From DASUPK01 sp963797265 (GTDB lineage: Bacteria > Actinomycetota > Thermoleophilia > Solirubrobacterales > 70-9), in NCBI GenBank assembly GCA_963797265.1, contig CAWCOY010000004.1, positions 306,255 through 370,254 on the forward strand: a stretch of 64,000 nt of DNA, written 5' to 3'. Of the stretch, positions 43,655 to 52,058 are shown piece by piece. Every line of letters starts with the position of its first letter. Position 1 is the first letter of the stretch. The notes beneath the pieces are model-generated. The model did not search any database. It saw only the letters and a program-made list of their open reading frames with translations, and had not been told where the DNA came from. Both the position numbers and the translations under genes were made by a program.

Positions 43655-44842
43655 ATGGCAGGAGTCGCACTACACCCAAACGGGCGCTCGCCTCGACCCG
43701 CCCGCCTCGCGGCCGCACCGGCGGCCGCCGTCGCCCTCTTCCTGCTGGCGCTGCTCGCGCCGGCCTCGGCCCCCCCCGAGGCGCGGGCGCAGGTGAGCTG
43801 CTCCCAGCCGTACGGGCTGTCGCCGAGCGGCACAGCGGCTCAGCGCTTCACGATGATGATCCGGATCAACACCCAGGGGAACGTCGACACCTATACGAAG
43901 CCGGAGGGCGGAATGGGCGGCCGGATCAGGCCACAGGACATCTTCGTGCTCAACAGCCGTTTCACGGGCAGCGGCCAGTTCCCGGCGATGACCCCGGACG
44001 TCGCAACCGAGCTGGCTGCCGACCTGCGCGCCGTCTTCCCCTGCAACCGGATCATCGCCCTCAACGGGATGAGCTTCGACCCGGCACAGGCGGGCTACGC
44101 CTACACCGGGATCGGCGACCCGAACGTCTTCGCACTGGTTACCGACTTCGAGCAGGACGACTGGAACCTCGGGCGCTTCACCGATCCCGCCAGACCTCCG
44201 TGGAACAGCAAGTTCAAGGTCGCGCTCCCGCGGGTCAAGGCGTGGAATCTCGGCCTGGCTTCGACTGCGGCAATCAATCCCATCGGAGCGAGCAAGCGGA
44301 CCGGTCTCGCCCCTCAGGACGACGCACTGTGGAACTTCGGGCAGGTCGCGCAGGACCTCAACAAGAAGAACGTGCGCCTCGGCTCTCGCAAGCTAGGTCC
44401 GCTCAGCGTCCAGACGCAAAGCGACTGCGCCGATGGCGGCCCCCCCGGGTTCGGCGCCCGCGCGAAGGCGCTGCGCCTTCAATACAACTTCAGGTTCTTC
44501 ACCAAGAAGGTGCACGTGAAGGGCAAGAAGAAGAAGGTGAGGAAGACGTTCAGGGAGCCGCTGAAGAAGAAGGGGCGGCCGAACATGAGCAACGTGGCGA
44601 TGCAGATCTCCTTCACCGACACGCCTGATCCCAGCTCGGGCATGGCGCTCGTCCGGACCTCGGCGGCCCAGGCCGCCTCCTGCGTGGCGCCCGCACTCAA
44701 GCAGGGGGTCGGTGCGCTGTTCTTCTTCGGCTCCGATGACGCGATGCGGGCCCTCTTCCAGCAGCCCCAGATCAACGCCCTGCGGCCCCCCACCGCGACG
44801 CCCAGCGGGCATACGGGCGGCGTCGTGCCGGGTGGGACCTAG
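43655..44842 (+). CDS. Secreted protein of unknown function with a basic Lys-rich loop
   Basis: 395 residues. N-terminal signal region (AAAVALFLLALLAPASAPPE) then SCSQPYGLSPSG. A core with QDIFVLNSRFTGSGQFPAM and FPCNRIIALNGMSFDP suggests a compact alpha/beta domain. Around residue 285-310 there is a strongly basic stretch (KKVHVKGKKKKVRKTFREPL). Several Cys, likely in disulphides. No family recognised. The ORF ends by overlapping the convergent alcohol dehydrogenase stop by four bases. Confidence 0.7.
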   Translation: MAGVALHPNGRSPRPARLAAAPAAAVALFLLALLAPASAPPEARAQVSCSQPYGLSPSGTAAQRFTMMIRINTQGNVDTYTKPEGGMGGRIRPQDIFVLNSRFTGSGQFPAMTPDVATELAADLRAVFPCNRIIALNGMSFDPAQAGYAYTGIGDPNVFALVTDFEQDDWNLGRFTDPARPPWNSKFKVALPRVKAWNLGLASTAAINPIGASKRTGLAPQDDALWNFGQVAQDLNKKNVRLGSRKLGPLSVQTQSDCADGGPPGFGARAKALRLQYNFRFFTKKVHVKGKKKKVRKTFREPLKKKGRPNMSNVAMQISFTDTPDPSSGMALVRTSAAQAASCVAPALKQGVGALFFFGSDDAMRALFQQPQINALRPPTATPSGHTGGVVPGGT

Positions 44843-45852
44843 GCCCTAGTCACCACAGTCTTCGCCCGCAGGTCCGAGAGCGCCTCGGCCGCGTCCTCCC
44901 AGCCGACCTTGCTCGCCGTCACCGGATCGGGGTCGAACTTGCCCTGGCGAACGAGCTCGAGCACGTCCGGCATCAGCGGGCGGACGTGCGGCCGGCCGGT
45001 GATGAAGGTGACGCCCTGGGTGAACATGTCCAGCAGGGGCAGCGGCGTCGGCTCGAGGTAGATCCCGATGCTGGTGCAGATGCCGTCGGCGTCCGTCGAC
45101 TTCAGCACGCAGGAGATGCCGGCCGGGTCGGCGCTCGCGTCGACCGTGATCGGGTAGAAGCCGGCGCCGTCCGGGAACTCGTCGTCGAGCACGTTGGCGC
45201 CAAGCTTCTCGGCGAGCTCGCGGTCACGCGCGCAACCGCCGACGACGTCGACGCGCTCGGCACCGAGTGCGAGGGCGATCGCGACCGAATAGAGCGCGAT
45301 CGACCCGGCCCCCATCGCGATCAGCACGGGCGATCCGGGATGTGCCTCGAGTGGAGGGGCCACACAGCGCCAGGCGTCCGGGATGTTGTCCGAGAGGCTC
45401 GCGACGGCGGACGGCTCCACGCCGTCGGGTATCGGTACGAGCATCGCGTCCGCGTAGGGGACGTTCACCAGGTCGCTTGCAAAGCCGCCGAAGGACTGTG
45501 GTCCGATGGGTAATCCGTAGGTTGAGAGCCTCGGAACCGACTCGCAGTTGCCCGGCTCTCCCGCGCGGCAGCGAGCGCATTCCCCACAGGAGATCTGGAA
45601 CGGGATGCTGACCAGGTCGCCCGGCTCAACCGAGCTGACCGAGTCACCGACATCGCTCACCTCCCCGACGCACTCGTGGCCGAACGCGAACGGATTCCCG
45701 ACGGGGAACCGCCCCTGCACGAAGGCCGTGTCGATGTCACAGGTGGCGAGAGCCACCGGGCGCACGATCGCCTGACGCTTGTCCTCCAGCATCGGGTCAG
45801 GAGCCTCCTGCCACTCGAGCTTGCCCTTCTCGACGAAGGTGAGCTGCCTCAT
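44839..45852 (-). CDS. Zinc-dependent alcohol dehydrogenase
   Basis: 337 residues, medium-chain dehydrogenase. Catalytic zinc ligands in TCDIDTAF and FGHECVGEV; structural zinc loop SCGECARCRAGEPGNC. The nucleotide fold begins at VLIAMGAGSIALYSVAIAL. Substrate unknown. The start overlaps the stop of the tautomerase gene (ATGA), so the two form an operon controlled with the divergent HxlR gene. Confidence 0.92.
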   Translation of the reverse strand: MRQLTFVEKGKLEWQEAPDPMLEDKRQAIVRPVALATCDIDTAFVQGRFPVGNPFAFGHECVGEVSDVGDSVSSVEPGDLVSIPFQISCGECARCRAGEPGNCESVPRLSTYGLPIGPQSFGGFASDLVNVPYADAMLVPIPDGVEPSAVASLSDNIPDAWRCVAPPLEAHPGSPVLIAMGAGSIALYSVAIALALGAERVDVVGGCARDRELAEKLGANVLDDEFPDGAGFYPITVDASADPAGISCVLKSTDADGICTSIGIYLEPTPLPLLDMFTQGVTFITGRPHVRPLMPDVLELVRQGKFDPDPVTASKVGWEDAAEALSDLRAKTVVTRA

Positions 45853-46334
45853 GCCGGCACCTGCTCACCGCCGGCCGCAGGGACCTTCCCCTTTCCCGAA
45901 CCCTCCTGCTCGCGCTCGGCCTTGGCGGCCGCGCGGAGCTGCTCGAATTGGACGATCTGGCCGCCCGCACCCCAGTTCCCCTCGGGCACGTCACGGATCA
46001 GGATCCAGACGCGCACGCCGGCCTCCGGCCCCCAGCCGGCTGCGTCGAGGACGAGCTTGGTCACGTCCTCGACCAGACCGGCCTTGCGCCGTTCGCTGAG
46101 CGCGCCCTCGGGCACGCTGATCTCGACCACGGCGTGCGGCTCGGCGACGCCGTCCGGGGTCAGGATCGAGTCGGCGGGCAGGGCGTGGATGTGGGCCCAG
46201 GTGATCGAGCGAAAGAACTCGGTGTCCGGGGCTCCCTCCCAGCGCAGCAGGGTCGCGGCCAGATCGCGGGCCAGCTTCTGGCGGGCGTCGTCGGAGAGGG
46301 AGTCGGCGGGGATGGTCAGGTCGAGCTTCGGCAT
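45849..46334 (-). CDS. Tautomerase-family protein (4-oxalocrotonate tautomerase/MIF fold)
   Basis: 161 residues from the ATG at 46332-46334, with GAGGAGG a few bases upstream; the longer open frame is not supported. Mature N-terminus would be Pro (MPKLDLTI), the general-base proline of this superfamily. Two beta-alpha-beta units (4-65 and 77-125) fuse what are separate subunits in smaller family members. A C-terminal charged tail (AKAEREQEGSGKGK) follows. Probably isomerises an unsaturated keto acid or similar; exact reaction unknown. Confidence 0.82.
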   Translation of the reverse strand: MPKLDLTIPADSLSDDARQKLARDLAATLLRWEGAPDTEFFRSITWAHIHALPADSILTPDGVAEPHAVVEISVPEGALSERRKAGLVEDVTKLVLDAAGWGPEAGVRVWILIRDVPEGNWGAGGQIVQFEQLRAAAKAEREQEGSGKGKVPAAGGEQVPA

Positions 46335-46392
46335 TCGGGTCCTCCTCGCAGCGATCGAGGGTTGGGTACGGAAAGTGAACGCAGGATATAGG

Positions 46393-46407
46393 GTTCGGAT
46401 TCCGAAC
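46393..46407. promoter_or_regulatory. Operator-like perfect inverted repeat
   Basis: GTTCGGA-T-TCCGAAC between the divergent tautomerase and HxlR genes, 25 bases before the HxlR ATG. HxlR proteins bind short inverted repeats of this sort next to their own gene. Confidence 0.55.
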
Positions 46408-46431
46408 GCAGTGTCGCTATGCTGGCTCGCG

Positions 46432-46887
46432 ATGCGCGCCGCGGAACTCGCAGAACAGGACTGCTCGATCGCGAGGCCCGCCTCCCTGCTCGGGGACCGC
46501 TGGACCCTCGTCATCCTGCGTCAGGCCTTCAACGGCATCAAGCGCTTCGAGGACTTCCAGGAGACCCTCGGGATCTCGCGCTCACTGCTCTCCGAGAGGC
46601 TCAACCGGCTCGTCGAAGCGGGCGTCCTTCGCCGCGAGCCCTACAAGGACTCGGTCCGCACGCGTGATCGCTACCGGCTCACCGAGATGGGACTGGATCT
46701 CTATCCGGTGCTGATGGCCCTCAGAGATTGGGGTGACCGCTGGCTCCGCGATGGACCGCGCGCAAAGATCCGCCACAGGGACTGCGGCGGCGAGCCGACC
46801 CTCGAGCTGCGCTGCTCGAAGTGCGGCGATCAGATCGGCGCCCGGGACGCTGAAGCCGTCCCCGGCCCGGGCCTAGTCGTCGCCTAG
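46432..46887 (+). CDS. HxlR-family transcriptional regulator
   Basis: 151 residues from ATG 46432. Winged helix of the HxlR/MarR-like group: CSIARPASLLGDRWTLVILR (conserved Cys near the N-terminus), FEDFQETLGISRSLLSERLN (recognition helix) and RDRYRLTEMGLDLYPVL (wing). A C-terminal extension has Cys residues in DCGG and CSKCGD that may bind metal. Many members sense electrophiles or aldehydes through the N-terminal Cys, consistent with control of the divergent dehydrogenase/tautomerase operon. Confidence 0.92.
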   Translation: MRAAELAEQDCSIARPASLLGDRWTLVILRQAFNGIKRFEDFQETLGISRSLLSERLNRLVEAGVLRREPYKDSVRTRDRYRLTEMGLDLYPVLMALRDWGDRWLRDGPRAKIRHRDCGGEPTLELRCSKCGDQIGARDAEAVPGPGLVVA

Positions 46888-46922
46888 TTCGCTGGCTGTC
46901 GGCCGAGGCCAGGTGGTCGGTA

Positions 46923-48005
46923 GTGTCCGCCGCCGTGGCGAGCTACGACAAGATCAAGGACCTGCCCCTGAAGATCGACTCGTACGAGCTCCAGGGGCTC
47001 GAGTTTCACCCTCCCGGCACGGAGTTCGAGCGCCTGACGACGATCTTCCACCTGAAGGGCGACGGCCACGAGGGGATGGGCGAGGACGTCGTCTACGACG
47101 CGCTTGATCACGTCGCCCTGCGGGACGCCGGTCCGGTGCTCGAGCTCGCCGGTGAGCACACGATCGCCTCCTTCTCGGAGCTGCTCGAGGGCCTCGACCT
47201 CTTCCCCAGCCCGCCCGAGCGTGAGGTCTCCGTCAACTACCGCCGCTGGGCGCTCGAGAGCGCCGCGCTCGACCTGGCCCTGCGGCAGGCGGACAAGTCG
47301 CTGCAGGAGGTTGTGGGGCGGGAGCCGCGGCCCGTGACCTTCGTCGTCTCGATGCGGCTCACGCCGCCGGGCTCCGAGGAGATCTCCACGATCGAGCCGG
47401 TGCGCATGCGCCTCGAGATCTACCCCACACTGCGCTTCAAGCTCGACCCCACGAACGACTGGAGCGACGAGCTGATCCAGCAGCTGGTCGAGACGGGCGC
47501 CGTCGACTCGCTCGATCTGAAGGGGCAGTACAAGGGGACGCCGGTTGATGTCGAAACCGACCCGGAGCTCTACGGCAAGCTGATCGAGGCCTTCCCCGAC
47601 GCCTGGCTCGAGGACCCGGATGTCAACGACGAAACCAGGCCCATTCTCGATCCGGTCGCCGGCCGCGTCACCTGGGACGCGCCGATCCACTCGGTTGCCG
47701 ACATCCAGTCTCAGCCCTGGCCGCCGAAGATGGTGAACATCAAGCCTTCGCGGTTCGGCCCGCTCCACGAGCTGTTCGCCGCCTATGACTACTGCGATGA
47801 GAACGGGATCGGCGCCTACGGGGGCGGCCAGTGGGAGCTCGGCCCGGGGCGCGGCCATATCCAGTACCTGGCCTCCCTCTTTCACCCCGAGACGCCGAAC
47901 GACGTCGCACCCTCCGGCTACAACACGGCCGGCACCGAACCGGGGCTGCCCGCGAGCCCCCTCCAGCCCGAGCCCACGCCCACCGGATTCCGGTGGGGTG
48001 AATAA
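46923..48005 (+). CDS. Enolase-superfamily-like protein
   Basis: 360 residues from GTG. The N-terminal domain resembles the mandelate racemase/muconate cycloisomerase capping domain (ERLTTIFHLKGDGHEGMGED, then VVYD). The C-terminal part PPKMVNIKPSRFGPLHELFA and GIGAYGGGQWELGPGRGH matches the last barrel strands of that family. I do not see the usual KxK pair at the second strand nor a clear D/E/E metal triad, so it may be a divergent or non-catalytic member. Followed by ferritin after ten bases. Confidence 0.7.
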   Translation: MSAAVASYDKIKDLPLKIDSYELQGLEFHPPGTEFERLTTIFHLKGDGHEGMGEDVVYDALDHVALRDAGPVLELAGEHTIASFSELLEGLDLFPSPPEREVSVNYRRWALESAALDLALRQADKSLQEVVGREPRPVTFVVSMRLTPPGSEEISTIEPVRMRLEIYPTLRFKLDPTNDWSDELIQQLVETGAVDSLDLKGQYKGTPVDVETDPELYGKLIEAFPDAWLEDPDVNDETRPILDPVAGRVTWDAPIHSVADIQSQPWPPKMVNIKPSRFGPLHELFAAYDYCDENGIGAYGGGQWELGPGRGHIQYLASLFHPETPNDVAPSGYNTAGTEPGLPASPLQPEPTPTGFRWGE

Positions 48006-48015
48006 GGTTCAGGAC

Positions 48016-48549
48016 ATGGCCGACAAGAGCTTCACCGATGCCCTCAACGAACAGATCTCGAACGAGTTCGCCGCCTCCCAGCAGTACGTGGGAGCGGCCG
48101 TCTACTACGACACCGAGACGCTGCCGCGCCTTGCCGCCTTCTTCTATCGCCAGGCGGTGGAGGAGCGGAACCACGCGATGATCATGGTCCAGTACCTGCT
48201 CGACACCGACGAGGAGGTGCGGATCCCCGACATCAAGTCGCAGCAGACGCGTTACGACGACGTAACTGGGCCCGTCCGGATGGCGCTCGAGCAGGAGAAG
48301 CGCGTCAGCGACGAGATCTTCGCGCTCTTCAAGCTCGCCCGCGACCAGGGCGACTACCGCGCCGAGCAGTTCCTCAGCTGGTTCGTCAAGGAACAGGTCG
48401 AGGAGGTCTCCTCGATGACGGACCTCCTCAACGTCGTCGAGCGTGCGCAGGACAGCCCGCTGCTGATCGAGGAGTTCCTGGCCCGCGAGCAGCTGGGCGA
48501 CGAAGGGGACGACCCGGCCGCACCCCCCGCCGCCGGCGGCGTCCTCTAG
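48016..48549 (+). CDS. Ferritin (non-haem iron storage)
   Basis: 177 residues from ATG 48016. Four-helix ferritin of the bacterial FtnA type: LNEQISNEFAASQQYVGAAV, AVEERNHAMIMVQYLLD (ExxH ligands), and FLSWFVKEQVEEVSSM in the third/fourth helices, giving the ferroxidase residues Glu, Glu, His. C-terminal tail Gly/Ala/Pro-rich. Stores iron as a 24-subunit shell. The upstream 231-base reading in this frame belongs to the previous gene in another frame. Confidence 0.92.
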   Translation: MADKSFTDALNEQISNEFAASQQYVGAAVYYDTETLPRLAAFFYRQAVEERNHAMIMVQYLLDTDEEVRIPDIKSQQTRYDDVTGPVRMALEQEKRVSDEIFALFKLARDQGDYRAEQFLSWFVKEQVEEVSSMTDLLNVVERAQDSPLLIEEFLAREQLGDEGDDPAAPPAAGGVL

Positions 48550-49364
48550 AAGCGGCCAGGGCGGCGACGGCCGGCGCGGCGCTTCGCCGCGCGCGACGCC
48601 AGCGTCTGGCGCAGCTCCAGGATCTCGGCGCGCATGTCGTTGATCGGCTGCCGGCTGTCCTCCAGCCGGCGCGAATGGCGCTCGGTCTCGATCACCCGCC
48701 CGCCTTCGAGCGTGGCCTCCCAGACCTCGGCCCCATCGCGCGCGCTGATCGTCTCGACCAGCTCGGTGTCCTCGAAGAGCACGCCGGTCTGGTCCTCGAG
48801 GCCGAGCCCCGGGCTGAGCTCACCGGCAGCGACCGCGCGGAGGAAGCGGCGGCGGCGCACCGGCTCGGTGAGGTAGTGCACGCAGGCGCTGCCGGGCAAC
48901 AGCCCGAGCCCGGCGGCGACCGCCGGCTCCCCCTGCGAGCTCGTGATGCCTCCCTCGAACCAGATCATCGCGCCGGCGCTCTGCCCGCAGATCAGGATCC
49001 CCTCGCGCCAGCAGTCGCACAGGATCTCGTCGAGCCCGTGGGCCCGCCAGATCGCGACCAGGTTCAGCATGCTGCCCCCGCCGGCATAGATCACGTCCTG
49101 GGCGAGCAGCTCCTCGCGCAGATCGACCGGGTTCTTCCCGAGCCGGAACAGCGAAATCACCTGCGGAACGCAGTCGCGCTCGGCGAAGGAGCGGCGGAAA
49201 CGGGAGATCTGATCTTCGGGGTCGCCGCTCGCAGTCGGCAGCAGGCAGATCCGGGGCCGGGGTGAGTCCGCGAGCTCGACGATCAGGTCGCAGATCGCGT
49301 CGTTGCCGACCCGGCGGTCGAAGTCGTGGCCGCCGAGGGCCAGGATGCGACGCCTTGAGGTCAC
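48546..49364 (-). CDS. Peptidase E-like (S51) protein, copy 1
   Basis: 272 residues. Class-I-glutamine-amidotransferase-like fold with the nucleophile elbow ILICGQSAGAMIWF (Ser about 129) and the strand DVIYAGGGSMLNL before it. PRICLLPTASGD near residue 37 is a family signature. S51 peptidases cut after Asp in dipeptides. A second, more distant copy follows upstream on the same strand, ten bases away. The tail is Arg-rich (RAAKRRAGRRRPGRF). Confidence 0.9.
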   Translation of the reverse strand: MTSRRRILALGGHDFDRRVGNDAICDLIVELADSPRPRICLLPTASGDPEDQISRFRRSFAERDCVPQVISLFRLGKNPVDLREELLAQDVIYAGGGSMLNLVAIWRAHGLDEILCDCWREGILICGQSAGAMIWFEGGITSSQGEPAVAAGLGLLPGSACVHYLTEPVRRRRFLRAVAAGELSPGLGLEDQTGVLFEDTELVETISARDGAEVWEATLEGGRVIETERHSRRLEDSRQPINDMRAEILELRQTLASRAAKRRAGRRRPGRF

Positions 49365-49373
49365 GCAGTAACG

Positions 49374-50156
49374 CTACGCCGCTGCCTGGCGCACCGGCAT
49401 CAAACGGGTTGCGCCTGCAGCGCACCCTCGCATAAGCGTTGCCGGGGCCTCCGCGCCCAGGTAGCGGGTCGCCAGCCTCGTCTCGAGGACGTGGCCCCCG
49501 CGCCGCTCCAGCTTGTATGCCCTGGACTCGGGGCGCGACGCGACCACCTCGACCAGCTCGTCCCCAACGAAGCGCAGCGCCGCCCCGTCCTCCGCGGCGA
49601 ATCCCGCCGGCATCCCGTCCAGCAGATGGCGATGGAACGCACCCCGGCGATCCCCGTCGCCGTAGTGGACGGCGTTCGAGTGGCGCAGAAAGCTCAGGCC
49701 CGGCACGCGGTTGACCTCATCGTGGTAGCCGCTCACGGCCTCCGCGAACCAGCAGAGCGAGCCGGCGGAGAGGCCGCACATGATCACCCCGGCCTCATAG
49801 GCCTCGCGCAGCATCGAGTCGATGCCGTGCGCGCGCCAGACGCCCAGCAGAGAGATCAGGCTCCCGCCGCCGACGTAGACCACGTCCTGGGCGAGTAGGT
49901 GTGAGCGGATGTCCGGCACCCCCCGCTCCCGCCGGAAGAGGCTGACGTGGGAGGGCCGGGCGCGGTCGCGGAAGGCGTTGTAGAAGCGGACGATGTAGTG
50001 GTCCGCGTCGCCGCTCGCCGTCGGCAGGAAGCAGACGCGTGGGCTCGCCGTCCCGGTGAGGCCGAAAACGTAGTCGTCGAGCAGGGGGTTCCCGGATTCC
50101 TGGGAGAAGCCGCCGCCTCCGAACGCAACAACCTGTCTCATCGCCTTCATATCCAT
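49374..50156 (-). CDS. Peptidase E-like (S51) protein, copy 2
   Basis: 260 residues. Same family as the preceding entry: PRVCFLPTASGDADHY, DVVYVGGGSLISLLGVWRAHG and GVIMCGLSAGSLCWF with the Ser nucleophile. The ATG at 50156 or the Met six codons later may be the start. The last 20 residues are encoded across the hairpin repeat at 49403-49433, so the original stop may have been displaced by the repeat. Confidence 0.9.
   Translation of the reverse strand: MDMKAMRQVVAFGGGGFSQESGNPLLDDYVFGLTGTASPRVCFLPTASGDADHYIVRFYNAFRDRARPSHVSLFRRERGVPDIRSHLLAQDVVYVGGGSLISLLGVWRAHGIDSMLREAYEAGVIMCGLSAGSLCWFAEAVSGYHDEVNRVPGLSFLRHSNAVHYGDGDRRGAFHRHLLDGMPAGFAAEDGAALRFVGDELVEVVASRPESRAYKLERRGGHVLETRLATRYLGAEAPATLMRGCAAGATRLMPVRQAAA
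49403..49433. repeat. Hairpin repeat, second copy
   Basis: AACGGGTTGCGC, CTGCA, GCGCACCCTCGCAT. Aligns with 43548-43577; the differing loop bases keep a GGGT-GCGC/GCGC-ACCC stem. Lies inside the 3' end of the second peptidase E reading frame. The nearby 50157-50312 gap shows no gene. Confidence 0.5.
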
Positions 50157-50312
50157 CCCCGTCCCGTCGACGCCGGGGGACGCTCCGCAGCGAGGAGCAG
50201 CCCTTCTGTGCAGGAGAATTGTCGACTCGCCGGGCCGTCAGGTGCTTGGACCGATGTCGAAAGATCGCCCAGAGGCGCTCGACCGGCTGTCGAATCCAGG
50301 CGGGACGCGAGG

Positions 50313-52001
50313 CTAGATGTGCGTGGCCCTGGGGTGGTGACCCCTGCGGACGATCGGCTCCGGGCCCCGCTCGCGGGCGAAGAGAGGGATCAGGACCAGC
50401 GGCGCGAACCAGACGGCGTAGGGATAGAACCAGTGGTTGGCGGTCACCTGGACCGCGATCAGCAGGGCCGCACCGAGAGCGGCGAGCTGCGTGGTCGAGC
50501 GGTGCCTGGGCACGAAGAAGAAGGCTGCCGCGAAACCTATGGCGACGACCTTCGTCACGGTCTGGAGCGCGTGGAGCGACGGCGCCTGACCCCAGACGCT
50601 GAAGGGCGAGCCGCGAGAGGCCTGATAACCCAGCGAGCGGTCATAGAGCTCGCGGAGGCCGCCGTCGGGGAGCAGGGGGATCGTCACCACTGCCGCCGTG
50701 ACGATGAAGGCGACCGCGAAGAGGACGAGCGGACGCGTGCGCCGATCGCCGCTGCCCGCGGCGAACATCGGCGCCAGGATCAGCGGCCCGAACTTGGTCA
50801 GCCCAGCCAGCGCTGAGGCCGCCCCCCGGGCCGGCGCCGAAGTGACGACCAGCAGGCAACAGACGACCAGGAGCGCGACCAGCCCGTCGTTGAAGCTCGA
50901 GCCGAGGGTGTACATGGTGAACGGATAGGCGAGCCAGGCGTACGCGAGGGCGGTGCCCAGGGTGGTTCCCGCGGGGCCGGAGCGCAGCCGCCGGCCAAGC
51001 CCGAAGAGGGCCAATGCCGTGAGCAGCTCGAAGCCCAGCGCCGCCGCCCTGGCCGCCGGGACGTCGTCCCAGCGCCCGCTCCATGGGAAGGCTAGTTCGA
51101 AGGGCGCGTACGCGAGGTAGTTGACGGGCCCGTAGACGTCCCCGCGGACAGGCGTCCCCGATGACGCCCCCACGCCGTAGACGTCCTCGCCGTGCGTGAG
51201 CCGGTCGGCGCCGATCACACCTGCCAGGCCGACGTCGATCACCTTGCCCTCGGTCGCCATGTAGGCGGTGTGGAAGGCGACCAGCGCCACGATCCCCGCC
51301 ACCAGCAGGCGCCGCGGGGCGAACGGGAGGAGCTTGTCTCGCTTCTCCGTCGGCCTGAACCCGGCGATCATCATCCGCACGAACACATAGGCGAGCACCG
51401 GATAGACGAGTCCCACCGAGAGCTCGATCTTCGCCTTGTTGAAGAAGAAGAGCGAGACGCTGAAGCCGAGCAGGGCGAGCAGGTCGAGGTGGATGAGGCG
51501 CAACGGCCGGCGCGGGTCGACGAAAGGCGCGAGGAACAGAACGCAGAGCGGCAACCAGATCCACCACTTGTTGACCTTGCCCGCCACCGCGCCCTGGTAG
51601 CCGCGAGCCAGCTTGGTGTCGACCTGGGTCCCGGTCCAGCTCTCGAGCACGCAGCGGCCCGGGTCGTCGATCACCACCTGGCCGATGTCCTTGCCCTCCG
51701 GGTCGAAGTAGTCGACCTGCCATTGCCTCACCGAGCCGGGACCGGTCCGCGTGCGCGTTTCGAAGCGACGCACCGACCCGGTGGGCGTGAGGGCCTGGCT
51801 GGCGAGCGCGGTCGCCTGTCCGGCGGTGAGCTCGAAGCCCGCCGGGTTCACGCGGGGAGGGAGCGGGCCGGAGAGCGTCGTCGCCTCGCCCCCGAACGGC
51901 GGCTGGTCGGCCGGATCGAAGGCGCCCGCGCTGCATGCCTGCGCCGTCGTGGGCACGAGCAGGCAGAGACCGACGATCGGGAGCAGAAGCCGCACGCGCA
52001 T
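50313..52001 (-). CDS. Multi-spanning membrane protein of the glycosyltransferase-87/DUF2029 kind
   Basis: 562 residues. An export-type N-terminus (LLLPIVGLCLLVPTTAQACS) is followed by an extracytoplasmic domain of about 110 residues with QWQVDYFDPEGKDIGQVVID, then about ten membrane helices. VYGPVNYLAYAPFELAFPW and SSFNDGLVALLVVCCLL match the loops of GT-C polyprenol-phosphate-mannose-dependent transferases. It would add sugars from a lipid carrier on the outer face. The extra N-terminal domain is unusual for the family. Transcribed leftwards, 57 bases after the UPF0104 gene. Confidence 0.72.
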   Translation of the reverse strand: MRVRLLLPIVGLCLLVPTTAQACSAGAFDPADQPPFGGEATTLSGPLPPRVNPAGFELTAGQATALASQALTPTGSVRRFETRTRTGPGSVRQWQVDYFDPEGKDIGQVVIDDPGRCVLESWTGTQVDTKLARGYQGAVAGKVNKWWIWLPLCVLFLAPFVDPRRPLRLIHLDLLALLGFSVSLFFFNKAKIELSVGLVYPVLAYVFVRMMIAGFRPTEKRDKLLPFAPRRLLVAGIVALVAFHTAYMATEGKVIDVGLAGVIGADRLTHGEDVYGVGASSGTPVRGDVYGPVNYLAYAPFELAFPWSGRWDDVPAARAAALGFELLTALALFGLGRRLRSGPAGTTLGTALAYAWLAYPFTMYTLGSSFNDGLVALLVVCCLLVVTSAPARGAASALAGLTKFGPLILAPMFAAGSGDRRTRPLVLFAVAFIVTAAVVTIPLLPDGGLRELYDRSLGYQASRGSPFSVWGQAPSLHALQTVTKVVAIGFAAAFFFVPRHRSTTQLAALGAALLIAVQVTANHWFYPYAVWFAPLVLIPLFARERGPEPIVRRGHHPRATHI

Positions 52002-52058
52002 GGCGGGCAGTTTCTCCTATAGGGATTACATCTAGCGCGACGCGGCTGAGACCTCGGA

